Origin: Phocoena phocoena | Lineage: Eukaryota > Chordata > Mammalia > Artiodactyla > Phocoenidae | Reading direction: 5' to 3' | Assembly (NCBI RefSeq): GCF_963924675.1 | Contig: NC_089236.1 | Coordinates: 44,300,500-44,364,499 of the forward strand | Length of the DNA: 64,000 bases | Shown: positions 34,613 through 45,653 of the stretch, one piece after another | Layout of the letters: every line of letters begins with the position of its first letter | Position numbering within the stretch: position 1 is the first letter of the stretch | Position numbers and translations under genes: made by a program | Notes under the pieces: generated by a model | Seen by the model: the letters and a program-made list of their open reading frames with translations, nothing else | Told to the model about the DNA's origin: nothing | Databases searched by the model: none

Positions 34613-35993
34613 CCGTGAATGCAGCCTTCCAAATTGGAAAGGGAGGATGTTTAAATCAGGCCCCCGATTTCAGGCGCAAACACAGCATACATTGCTGTTG
34701 TTTTTAACAAGTCAAAACAGACAGAGGGCCCATTGTGATTGCTTGCCTGAATCAGCTTCTCGAAGCAGAGGGTTCTGCATCAAGTGGACTACCTCAACCA
34801 AGGAACGCCCTAGCTACTCCTCTGGGGCCTGTGGCTATTCAGAAGCCTGCATTGCCACCGCAAGAAGCGGACTGAAATTGCGGTAAGAACGCAAGGGGAC
34901 TTTCTTCTGGAGGCACGGTGACTTCAGGCAGGAGGTCCTTGATGGAATGCGAGGCCGAGGGTGCTCTCAGTGCAGGTCAGACTAGGGCAAGGCGTAAGAC
35001 CTCAAGGCCTGTGAGACGTGCCAAAATTCTGTTCGTGAACGTGTGGGTGTGATGGGGAAATTAAGCTGCTTCGGTGGAGACTGCTGTGCGTTTCCCTACC
35101 CTCGGCGTAGAGAGAGTTGGTTCCAAAGGGCTACGGGGCTGGATGTTGCTTAGTAGACCTAGGGGGTCCTGGGGTTAGTCTGTGTTCCAGCCGGGACCAG
35201 GGAGCCCACGCGATTTTCCTAGGTGTCCGGAAAACTCTACTGCCATAAAAGATATGCAGAGCAGAGGCTACGGCCTCATGGAAAGTGCTGCACGCCTCCG
35301 TTTCTGCAGGGCAAGTCCGGCCTTAACCTACAGGCATGTGCTCACACTGAGTGTCCCGTTAGCGACACAGCTTTGAAAGATGCTGACTTTCTCCTCGAGC
35401 TGAGTGACTTCAGGTACGAGGTCCGCGAAGTATGCAAAGCAGAGTGTTTTCTCTTGGCAGCTCACACAAGGGCGGCAACCGGTATTTCCTGGGCGCTTCG
35501 GACACACCAGATATCGTGTCCTGAAGCTGTTTGAGGGCTCTGGAAATAGAGCTCTCCTCAAGGAACACGCAGTGTGTTGCCCATCACTCGGCACGCACGG
35601 AGGGCATCCGAGGGGAAGACCACTGGGCCTCGATGTTGCTCAGCTGGTCCACCGGGGTCTGGAGATACTCACTGACAATGGAGGAAAATGGATGCAAACC
35701 AGAGGGGCCTACGAGTCCTCAGAATGGTACTTCCCTGAAAGTAAAGGCGAAGAGCTACTAAGAACTCATGGAAACAGCTGCATGCCTCCCTTTCTGCCCG
35801 GCTACTCAGGGCCTAAACTGGAGGCAAGTTCTCACGTTGAGTTTCTCTTGAATTCTAGAGCTTGTCAGGCTGACCACCACGGCGGCCATGGAAGCACCTG
35901 GTTTAGACCGACCAAACTCAGTTTCTTCCCAGAAGCATTCCTACAGGGTTCCCAGGCCTGTCAACAGCAGGGATTTCAGGTAGCTTCAAGGCA
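34613..35993 (+). repeat. Satellite monomer 26 (C-agg / A-ggtt / B-cac)
   Basis: Near copy of monomer 8, including cagaatggtac, aactcatgg, gcctaaactgg and GAATTC at 35850. Private tgtttttaac and attgcggtaag. The 287-codon frame from GTG 35404 is open. Confidence 0.97.
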
Positions 35994-37372
35994 CCGTGAA
36001 TGCAGCCTTCCAAATTGGAAAGCGAGGATGTTTAAATCAGGCCCCCGATTTCAGGCGCAAACACAGCATACATTGCTGTTGTTTCTAACAAGTCAAAACA
36101 GACAGAGGGCCCATTGTGATTGCTTGCCTGAATCAGCTTCTCGAAGCAGGGGGTTGCGCATCAAGTGGACTACCTCAACCAAGGAACGCCCTAGCTACTC
36201 CTCTGGGGCCTGTGGCTATTCAGAAGCCTGCATTGCCACCGCAAGAAGCGGACTGAAATTGCAGTAAGAACGCAAAGGGATTTTCTTCTGCAGGCACGGT
36301 GACTTCAGACAGGAGGTCCTAGATGGAATGCGAGGCCGAGGGTGCTCTCAGTGCAGCTCAGACTAGGGCAAGGCGTAAGACCTCAAGGCCTGTGAGTCGT
36401 GCCAAAATTCTGTTCCTGAACGTGTGGGTGTGAATGGGAAATTAAGCTGCTTCGGTGGAGACTGCTGTGCGTTTCCCTACCCTCGGCGTAGAGAGAGTGG
36501 CTCCAAAGGGCTAAGGAGCTGGATGTTGCTTAGGAGACCTAAGGGGTCCTGGGGTTAGTCTGTGTTCCAGCCCGGAACAGGAAGCCCACGCAATTTTCCT
36601 AAGTGTCCGGAAAACTCTACTGCCATAAAATATATGCAGAGCAGAGGCTACGGCCTCATGGAAAGTGCTGCACGCCTCCGTTTCTGCAGGGCAAGTCCGG
36701 CCTTAACCTACAGGCATGTGCTCACACTGAGGGTCCCGTTAGCGACACAGCTTTGAAAGATGCTGACTTTCTCCTCGAGCTGAGTGACTTCAGGTACGAG
36801 GTCCGCGAAGTATGCAAAGCAGAGTGTTTTCTCTTGGCAGCTCACACAAGGGCGGCAACCGGTATTTCCTGGGCGCTTCGGACACACCAGAAATCGTGCC
36901 CTGAAGCTGTTTGAGGGCTCTGGAAATAGAGCTCTCCTCAAGGAACGCGCAGTGTGTTGCCCATCACTCGGCACGCAGGAGGGCATCGGAGGGGAAGACC
37001 ACTGGGACTCGATGTTGCTCAGCTGGTCCACCGGGGTCTGGAGATACTCACTGACAATGGAGGAAAATGGATGCAAACCAGAGGGGCCTACGAGTCCTCA
37101 GAAGGGTACTTCCCTCAAAGTAAAGACGAAGAGCTACTAAGAACTCGTGGAAACAGCTGCATGCCTCCCTTTCCGCCCGGCTACTCAGGGCCTAACCTGG
37201 AGGCAACTTCTCACGTTGAGTTTCTCTTGACTTCTAGAGCTTGTCAGGCTGACCACCACGGCGGCCATGGAAGCACCTGGTTTAGACCGACCAAACTCAG
37301 TTTCTTCCCAGAAGCATTCCTACAGGTTTCCCAGGCCTGTCAACAGCAGGGATTTCAGGTAGCTTCAAGGCA
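35994..37372 (+). repeat. Satellite monomer 27 (C-agg / A-acag / B-del)
   Basis: Mosaic copy. The left part matches monomer 9 (ggttgcgcatc, cgcaaaggg, ttctgcaggc). From about 36390 it has gagtcgtgcc, ttcctgaacg and gtgaatggg as in monomer 12. B is B-del with gggactcgatg, the latter also in monomer 28. Private tttccgcccgg and ctaaggagctgg. Confidence 0.97.
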
Positions 37373-38753
37373 CCGTGAATGCAGCCTTCCAAATTGGAAA
37401 GCGAGGATGTTTAAATCAGGCCCCCGATTTTAGGCGCAAACACAGCATACATTGCTGTTGTTTCTAAAAAGTCAAAAGAGACACACGGCCCCTTGTGTTT
37501 GCTTGCCTGAATCAGCTTCTCGAAGCAGGGGGGTTGTGCATCAAGTGGACTGCCTCAACCAAGGAACGCCCTAGCTACTCCTCTGGGGCCTGTGGCTATT
37601 CAGAAGCCTGCATTGCCACCGCAAGGGGCGGACTGAAATTGCAGTAAGAACGCAAGGGGACTTTCTTCTGGAGGCACGGTGACTTCAGGCAGGAGGTCCT
37701 AGATGGAATGCGAGGCCGAGGGTGCTCTCAATGCAGCTCAGACTAGGGCAAGGCGTAAGACCTCAAGGCCTGTGAGACCTGCCAAAATTGTGTTCGTGAA
37801 CGTGTGGGTGTGAAGGGGAAATTAAGCTGCTTCGGTGGAGACTGCTGTGCGTTTCACTACCTTCGGCGTAGAGAGAGTGGCTCCAAAGGGCTACGGGGCT
37901 GGATGTTGCTTAGGAGACCTAAGGGGTCCTGGGGTTAGTCTGCGTTACAGCCCGGAACAGGAAGCCCACGCGATTGTCCTAAGTGTCCGGAAAACTCTAC
38001 TGCCATAAAAGATATGCAGAGCAGAAACTACGGCCTCATGGAAAGTGCTGCACGCCTCCGTTTCTGCAGGGCAAGTCCGGCCTTAACCTACAGGCATGTG
38101 CTCACACTGAGTGTCCCGTTAGCGACACAGCTTTGAAAGATGCTGACTTTCTCCTCGAGCTGAGTGACTTCAGGTACGAGGTCCGCGAAGTATGCAAAGC
38201 AGAGTGTTTTCTCTTGGCAGCTCACACAAGGGCGGCAACCGGTATTTCCTGGGCGCTTCGGACACACCAGAAATCGTGTCCTGAAGCTGTTTGCGGGCTC
38301 TGGAAATAGAGCTCTCCTCAAGGAACGCGCAGTGTGTTTCCCACCCCTCGGCACGCACGTAGGGCATCGGAGGGGAAGACCACTGGGACTCGATGTTGCT
38401 CAGCTGGTCCACCGGGGTCTGGAGATACTCACTGACAATGGAGGAAAATGGATGCAAACCAGAGGGGCCTACGAGTCCTCAGAAGGGTACTTCCCTGAAA
38501 GTAAAGGCGAAGAGCTACTAAGAACTCGTGGAAACAGCTGCATGCCTCCCTTTCTGCCCGGCTACTCAGGGCCTAACCTGGAGGCAAGTTCTCACGTTGA
38601 GTTTCTCTTGACTTCTAGAGCTTGTCAGGCTGACCACCACGGCGGCCATGGAAGCACCTGGTTTATACCAAGCAAACTCAGTTTCTTCCCAGAAGCATTC
38701 CTACAGGGTTCCCAGGCCTGTCAACAGCAGGGATTTCAGGTAGCTTCAAGGCA
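37373..38753 (+). repeat. Satellite monomer 28 (C-tag / A-acag / B-ttcc)
   Basis: It has ctaaaaagtc, gtgaagggg, taccttcggc, ctgcgttacagcccgg and cagaaactac. B has the private tgtttgcggg, then gtgtttcccacccc, gggactcgatg and gagatactc. This combination of B-ttcc with gagatactc is unusual in the window. C has tttataccaagc. The 287-codon frame from GTG 38164 is open. Confidence 0.97.
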
Positions 38754-40133
38754 CCGTGAATGCAGCATTCCAAATTGGAAAGCGAGGTTGTTTAAATCAG
38801 GCCCCCGATTTCAGGCGCAAACACAGCATACATTGCTGTTGTTTCTAACAAGTCAAAACAGACAGAGGGCCCATTGTGATTGCTTGCCTGAATCAGCTTC
38901 TCCAAGCAGAGGGTTCTGCATCAAGTGGACTACCTCAACCAACGAACGCCCTAGCTACTCCTCTGGGGCCTGTGGCTATTCAAAAGCCTGCATTGCCACC
39001 GCAAGAAGCGGACTGAAATTAAAGTAAGAACGCAAGGGGACTTTCTTCTGGAGGCACGGTGACTTCAGGCAGGAGGTCCTTGATGGAATGCGAGGCCGAG
39101 GGTGCTCTCAGTGCAGGTCAGACTAGGGCAAGGCGTAAGACCTCAAGGCCTGTGAGACGTGCCAAAATTCTGTTCGTGAACGTGTGGGTGTGATGGGGAA
39201 ATTAAGCTGCTTCGGTGGAGACTGCTGTGCGTTTCCCTACCCTCGGCGTAGAGAGAGTTGGTTCCAAAGGGCTACGGGGCTGGATGTTGCTTAGTAGACC
39301 TAGGGGTCCTGGGGTTAGTCGGTGTTCCAGCCGGGACCAGGGAGCCCACGCGATTTTCCTAGGTGTCTGCAAAACTCTACTGCCATAAAAGATATGCAGA
39401 GCAGAGGCTACGGCCTCATGGAAAGTGCTGCACGCCTCCGTTTCCGCAGGGCAAGTCCGGCCTTAACCTACAGGCATGTGCTCACACTGAGTGTCCCGTT
39501 AGCGACACAGCTTTGAAAGATGCTGACTTTCTCCTCGAGCTGAGTGACTTCAGGTACGAGGTCCGCGAAGTATGCAAAGCAGAGTGTTTTCTCTTGGCAG
39601 CTCACACAAGGGCAGCAACCGGTATTTCCTGGGTGCTTCGGACACACCAGAAATCGTGTCCTGAAGCTGTTTGAGGGCTCTGGAAATAGAGCTCTCCTCA
39701 AGGAAAGCGCAGTGTGTTTCCCACCCCTCGGCACGCACGTAGGGTATCGGAGGGGAAGACCACTGGGCGTCGATGTTGCTCAGCTGGTCCACCGGGGTCT
39801 GGAGATGCTCACTGACAATGGAGGAAAATGGATTCAAACCAGAGGGGCCTACGAGTCCTCAGAAGGGTACTTCCCTGAAAGTAAAGGCGAAGAGCTACTA
39901 AGAACTCGTGGAAACAGCTGCATGCCTCCCTTTCTGCCTGGCTTCTCAGGGCCTAACCTGGAGGCAAGTTCTTACGTTGAGTTTCTCTTGACTTCTAGAG
40001 CTTGTCAGGCTGACCACCACGGCGGCCATGGAAGCACCTGGTTTAGACCGACCAAACTCAGTTTCTTCCCAGAAGCATTCCTACAGGGTTCCCAGGCCTG
40101 TCAACAGCAGGGATTTCAGGTAGCTTCAAGGCA
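38754..40133 (+). repeat. Satellite monomer 29 (C-agg / A-ggtt / B-ttcc)
   Basis: Rich in private changes: gcagcattcc, gcgaggttg, ctccaagcag, caacgaacgcc, ttcaaaagcc, gtgtctgcaaaac, tttccgcagg, ggaaagcgcag and tgcctggcttc. The variant gtcggtgttcc is shared with monomer 30. The 287-codon frame from GTG 39544 is open. Confidence 0.97.
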
Positions 40134-41513
40134 CCGTGAATGCAGCCTTCCAAATTGGAAAGCGAGGATGTTTAAATCAGGCCCCCGATTTCATGGGCAA
40201 ACACAGCATACATTGCTGTGGTTTCTAACAAGTCAAAAGAGACACATGGCCCCTTGTGTTTGCTTGCCTGAATCAGCTTCTCGAAGCAGGGGGTTGTGCA
40301 TCAAGTGGACTGCCTCAACCAAGGAACGCCCTAGCTACTCCTCTGGGGCCTGTGGCTTTTCAGAAGCCTGCATTGCCACCATAAGGACAGGACTGAAATT
40401 GCAGTAAGAACGCAAGGGGACTTTCTTCTGGAGGCACGGTGACTTCAGGCAGGAGGTCCTTGATGGAATGCGAGGCCGAGGGTGCTCTCAGTGCAGGTCA
40501 GACTAGGGCAAGGCGTAAGACCTCAAGGCCTGTGAGTCGTGCCAAAATTCTGTTCATGAACGTGTGGGTGTGATGGGGAAATTAAGCTGCTTCGGTGGAG
40601 CCTGCTGTGCGTTTCCCTACCCTCGGCGTAGAGAGAGTTGGTTCCAAAGGGCTACGGGGCTGGATGTTGCTTAGTAGACCTAGGGGTCCTGGGGTTAGTC
40701 GGTGTTCCAGCCGGGACCAGGGAGCCCACGCGATTTTCCTAAGTGTCCGGAAAACTCTACTGCCATCAAAGATATGCAGAGCAGAGGCTACAGCCTCATG
40801 GAAAGTGCTGCACACCTCCGTTTCTGCAGGGCAAGTCCGGCCTTAACCTACAGGCATGTGCTCACACTGAGTGTCCCGTTAGCGACACAGCTTTGAAAGA
40901 TGCTGACTTTCTCCTCGAGCTGAGTGACTTCAGGTAGGAGGTCCGCGAAATATGCAAAGCAGAGTGTTTTCTCTTGGCAGCTCACACAAGGGCGGCAACC
41001 GGTATTTCCTGGGTGCTTCGGACACACCAGAAATCGTGTCCTGAAGCTGTTCGAGGGCTCTGGAAATAGAGCTCTCCTCAAGGAACGCGCAGTGTGTTGC
41101 CCATCACTCGGCACGCACGCAGGGCATCGGAGGGGAAGACCACTGGGCGTCGATGTTGCTCAGCTGGTCCACCGGGGTCTGGAGATGCTCACTGCCAATG
41201 GAGGAAAATGGATGCAAACCAGAGGGGCCTACGAGTCCTCAGAAGGGTACTTCCCTGAAAGTAAAGGCGAAGAGCTACTAAGAACTCGTGGAAACAGCTG
41301 CATGCCTCCCTTTCTGCCCTGCTACTCAGGGCCTAACCTGGAGGCAAGTTCTCACGTTGAGTTTCTCTTGACTTCTAGAGCTTGTCAGGCTGACCACCAC
41401 GGCGGCCATGGAAGCACCTGGTTTAGACCGACCAAACTCAGTTTCTTCCCAGAAGCATTCCTACAGGGTTCCCAGGCCTGTCAACAGCAGGGATTTCAGG
41501 TAGCTTCAAGGCA
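40134..41513 (+). repeat. Satellite monomer 30 (C-cat / A-ggtt / B-cac)
   Basis: Closest to monomer 1: ctgtggtttc, gagtcgtgcc, ttcatgaacg, catcaaagatatgc, gcgaaatatgc, gttcgagggc, gcacgcacgcaggg and actgccaatgg. Private changes: ggagcctgctg, aggtaggagg and ctgccctgctac. Unlike monomer 1 its 287-codon frame (GTG 40924) is open. Confidence 0.97.
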
Positions 41514-42892
41514 CCGTGAATGCAGCCTTCCAAATTGGAAAGCGAGGATGTTTAAATCAGGCCCCCGATTTCAGGCGCAAACACAGCATACATTGCTGTT
41601 GTTTCTAACATGTCAAAAGAGACACATGGCCCCTTGTGTTTGCTTGCCTGAATCAGCTTCTCGAAGCAGGGGGGTGTGCATCAAGTGGACTGCCTCAACC
41701 AAGGAACGCCCTAGCTACTCCTCTGGGGCCTGTGGCTATTCAGAAGCCTGCATTGCCACCGCAAGGACCGGACTGAAATTGCAGTAAGAACGCAAGGGGA
41801 CTTTCTTCTGGAGGCACGGTGACTTCAGGCAGGAGGTCCTTGATGGAATGCGAGGCCGAGGGTGCTCTCAGTGCAGGTCAGACTATGGCAAGGCGTAAGA
41901 CCTCAAGGCCTGTGAGACGTGCCAAAATTCTGTTCGTGAACGTGTGGGTGTGATGGGGAAATTAAGCTGCTTCGGTGGAGACTGCTGTGCGTTTCCCTAC
42001 CCTCGGCGTAGAGAGAGTGGCTCCAAAGGGCTACGGGGCTGGATGTTGCTTCGGAGACCTATGGGGTCCTGGTGTTAGTCTGTGTTCCAGCCGGGAACAG
42101 GGAGCCCACGCGATTTTCCTAGGTGTCCGGAAAACTCTACTGCCATCAAAGATATGCAGAGCAGAGGCTACAGCCTCATGGAAAGTACTGCACACCTCCG
42201 TTTCTGCAGGGCAATTCCGGCCTTAACCTACAGGCATGTGCTCACACTGAGTGTCCCGTTAGCGACACAGCTTTGAAAGATGCTGACTTTCTCCTCGAGC
42301 TGAGTGACTTCAGGTACGAGGTCCGCAAAGTATGCAAAGCAGAGTGTTTTCTCTTGGCAGCTCACACAAGGGCAGCAACCGGTATTTCCTGGGTGCTTCG
42401 GACACACCAGAAATCGTGCCCTGAAGCTGTTTGAGGGCTCTGGAAATAGAGCTCTCCTCAAGGAACGCGCAGTGTGTTGCCCATCACTCGGCACGCAGGA
42501 GGGCATCGGAGGGGAAGACCACTGGGCCTCGATGTTGCTCAGCTGGTCCACCGGGGTCTGGAGATACTCACTGACAATGGAGGAAAATGGATGCAAACCA
42601 GAGGGGCCTACAAGTCCTCAGAAGGGTACTTCCCTCAAAGTAAAGACGAAGAGCTACTAAGAACTCGTGGAAACAGCTGCATGCCTCCCTTTCTGCCCGG
42701 CTACTCAGGGCCTAACCTGGAGGCAACTTCTCACGTTGAGTTTCTCTTGACTTCTAGAGCTTGTCAGGCTGACCACCACGGCGGCCATGGAAGCACCTGG
42801 TTTAGACCGACGAAACTCAGTTTCTTCCCAGAAGCATTCCTACAGGTTTCCCAGGCCTGTCAAGAGCAGGGATTTCAGGTAGCTTCAAGGCA
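41514..42892 (+). repeat. Satellite monomer 31 (C-atg / A-gaac / B-del)
   Basis: C-atg shared only with monomer 15. A has ttcggagacctatgggg, tggtgttag, catcaaagata and gcaattccgg. B has gtccgcaaagtatg, gggcagcaacc and the B-del deletion. Private ctacaagtcc and accgacgaaac. Confidence 0.97.
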
Positions 42893-44272
42893 CCGTGAAT
42901 GCAGCCTTCCAAATTGGAAAGCGAGGATGTTTAAATCAGGCCCCCGATTTTAGGCGCAAACACAGCATACATTGCTGTTGTTTCTAAAAAGTCAAAAGAG
43001 ACACACGGCCCCTTGTGTTTGCTTGCCTGAATCAGCTTCTCGAAGCAGGGGGGTTGTGCATCAAGTGGACTGCCTCAACCAAGGAACGCCCTAGCTACTC
43101 CTCTGGGGCCTGTGGCTATTCAGAAGCCTGCATTGCCACCGCAAGGGGCGGACTGAAATTGCAGTAAGAACGCAAGGGGACTTTCTTCTGGAGGCACGGT
43201 GACTTCAGGCAGGAGGTCCTAGATGGAAAGCGAGGCCGAGGTTGCTCTCAATGCAGCTCAGACTAGGGCAAGGCGTAAGACCTCAAGGCCTGTGAGACCT
43301 GCCAAAATTGTGTTCGTGAACGTGTGGGTGTGAAGGGGAAATTAAGCTGCTTCGGTGGAGACTGCTGTGCGTTTCACTACCTTCGGCGTAGAGAGAGTGG
43401 CTCCAAAGGGCTACGGGGCTGGATGTTGCTTAGGAGACCTAAGGGGTCCTGGGGTTAGTCTGCGTTACAGCCTGGAACAGGAAGCCCACGCGATTGTCCT
43501 AAGTGTCCGGTAAACTCTACTGCCATAAAAGATATGCAGAGCAGAAACTACGGCCTCATGGAAAGTGCTGCACGCCTCCGTTTCTGCAGGGCAATTCCGG
43601 CCTTAACCTACAGGCATGTGCTCACACTGAGTGTCCCGTTAGCGACACAGCTTTGAAAGATGCTGACTTTCTCCTCGAGCTGAGTGACTTCAGGTACGAG
43701 GTCCGCGAAGTATGCAAAGCAGAGTGTTTTCTCTTGGCAGCTCACACAAGGGCGGCAACCGGTATTTCCTGGGCGCTTCGGACACACCAGAAATCGTGTC
43801 CTGAAGCTGTTTGAGGGCTCTGGAAATAGAGCTCTCCTCAAGGAACGCGCAGTGTGTTGCCCATCACTCGGCACGCAGGAGGGCATCGGAGGGGAAGACC
43901 ACTGGGCCTCGATGTTGCTCAGCTGGTCCACCGGGGTCTGGAGATACTCACTGACAATGGAGGAAAATGGATGCAAACCAGAGGGGCCTACGAGTCCTCA
44001 GAAGGGTACTTCCCTCAAAGTAAAGACGAAGAGCTACTAAGAACTCGTGGAAACAGCTGCATGCCTCCCTTTCTGCCCGGCTACTCAGGGCCTAACCTGG
44101 AGGGAACTTCTCACGTTGAGTTTCTCTTGACTTCTAAAGCTTGTCAGGCTGACCACCACGGCGGCCATGGAAGCACCTGGTTTAGACCGACCAAACTCAG
44201 TTTCTTCCCAGAAGCATTCCTACAGGTTTCCCAGGCCTGTCAACAGCAGGGATTTCAGGTAGCTTCAAGGCA
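42893..44272 (+). repeat. Satellite monomer 32 (C-tag / A-acag / B-del)
   Basis: It has gatggaaagcg, ggttgctc (private), gtgaagggg, ctgcgttacagcctgg, tccggtaaac and gcaattccgg, the last also in monomer 31. C starts with gagggaacttc and tctaaagcttg, an AAGCTT at 44137. Confidence 0.97.
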
Positions 44273-45653
44273 CCGTGAATGCAGCCTTCCAAATTGGAAA
44301 GCGAGGATGTTTAAATCAGGCCCCCGATTTTAGGCGCAAACACAGCATACATTGCTGTTGTTTCTAAAAAGTCAAAAGAGACACACGGCCCCTTGTGTTT
44401 GCTTGCCTGAATCAGCTTCTCGAAGCAGGGGGGTTGTGCAACAAGTGGACTGCCTCAACCAAGGAACGCCCTAGCTACTCCTCTGGGGCCTGTGCCTATT
44501 CAGAAGCCTGCATTGCCACCGCAACGGGCGGACTGAAATTGCAGTAAGAACGCAAGGGGACTTTCTTCTGGAGGCACGGTGACTTCAGGCAGGAGGTCCT
44601 AGATGGAATGCGAGGCCGAGGGTGCTCTCAATGCAGCTCAGACTAGGGCAAGGCGTAAGACCTCAAGGTCTGTGAGACCTGCCAAAATTGTGTTCGTGAA
44701 CGTGTGGGTGTGAAGGGGAAATTAAGCTGCTTCGGTGGAGACTGCTGTGCGTTTCACTACCTTCGGCGTAGAGAGAGTGGCTCCAAAGGGCTACGGGGCT
44801 GGATGTTGCTTAGGAGACCTAAGGGGTCCTGGGGTTAGTCTGCGTTACAGCCCGGAACAGGAAGCCCACGCGATTGTCCTAAGTGTCCGGAAAACTCTAC
44901 TGCCATAAAAGATATGCAGAGCAGAAACTACGGCCTCATGGAAAGTGCTGCACGCCTCCGTTTCTGCAGGGCAAGTCCGGCCTTAACCTACAGGCATGTG
45001 CTCACACTGAGTGTCCCGTTAGCGACACAGCTTTGAAAGATGCTGACTTTCTCCTCGAGCTGAGTGACTTCAGGTACGAGGTCCGCGAAGTATGCAAAGC
45101 AGAGTGTTTTCTCTTGGCAGCTCACACAAGGGCGGCAACCGGTATTTCCTGGGCGCTTCGGACACACCAGAAATCGTGTCCTGAAGCTGTTTGAGGGCTC
45201 TGGAAATAGAGCTCTCCTCAAGGAACGCGCAGTGTGTTGCCCATCACTCGGCACGCACGGAGGGCATCGGAGGGGAAGACCACTGGGCCTCGATGTTGCT
45301 CAGCTGGTCCACCGGGGTCTGGAGATGCTCACTGCCAATGGAGGAAAATGGATGCAAACCAGAGGGGCCTACGAGTCCTCAGAAGGGTACTTCCCTGAAA
45401 GTAAAGGCGAAGAGCTACTAAGAACTCGTGGAAACAGCTGCATGCCTCCCTTTCTGCCCGGCTACTCAGGGCCTAACCTGGAGGCAAGTTCTCACGTTGA
45501 GTTTCTCTTGACTTCTAGAGCTTGTCAGGCTGACCACCACGGCAGCCATGGAAGCACCTGGTTTATACCGAGCAAACTCAGTTTCTTCCCAGAAGCATTC
45601 CTACAGGGTTCCCAGGCCTGTCAACAGCAGGGATTTCAGGTAGCTTCAAGGCA
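44273..45653 (+). repeat. Satellite monomer 33 (C-tag / A-acag / B-cac)
   Basis: It has gtgcaacaagtgg, tgtgcctattc, gcaacgggcgg (private), caaggtctgtg, gtgaagggg and ctgcgttacag. B has gagatgctcactgcc. C has cacggcagcc and ttataccgagc. The left half recurs in monomer 42, 12,419 bp downstream. The 287-codon frame from GTG 45064 is open. Confidence 0.97.

Larger units (their letters stand above)
32856..36390 (+). repeat. Long-range duplication, right copy (partner ~7.93-11.46 kb)
   Basis: Second copy of the three-monomer block described at 7930. It ends where gagtcgtgcc and ttcctgaacg take over near 36396, marks that match monomer 12 instead. A few private substitutions separate it from the left copy. 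Confidence 0.85.
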
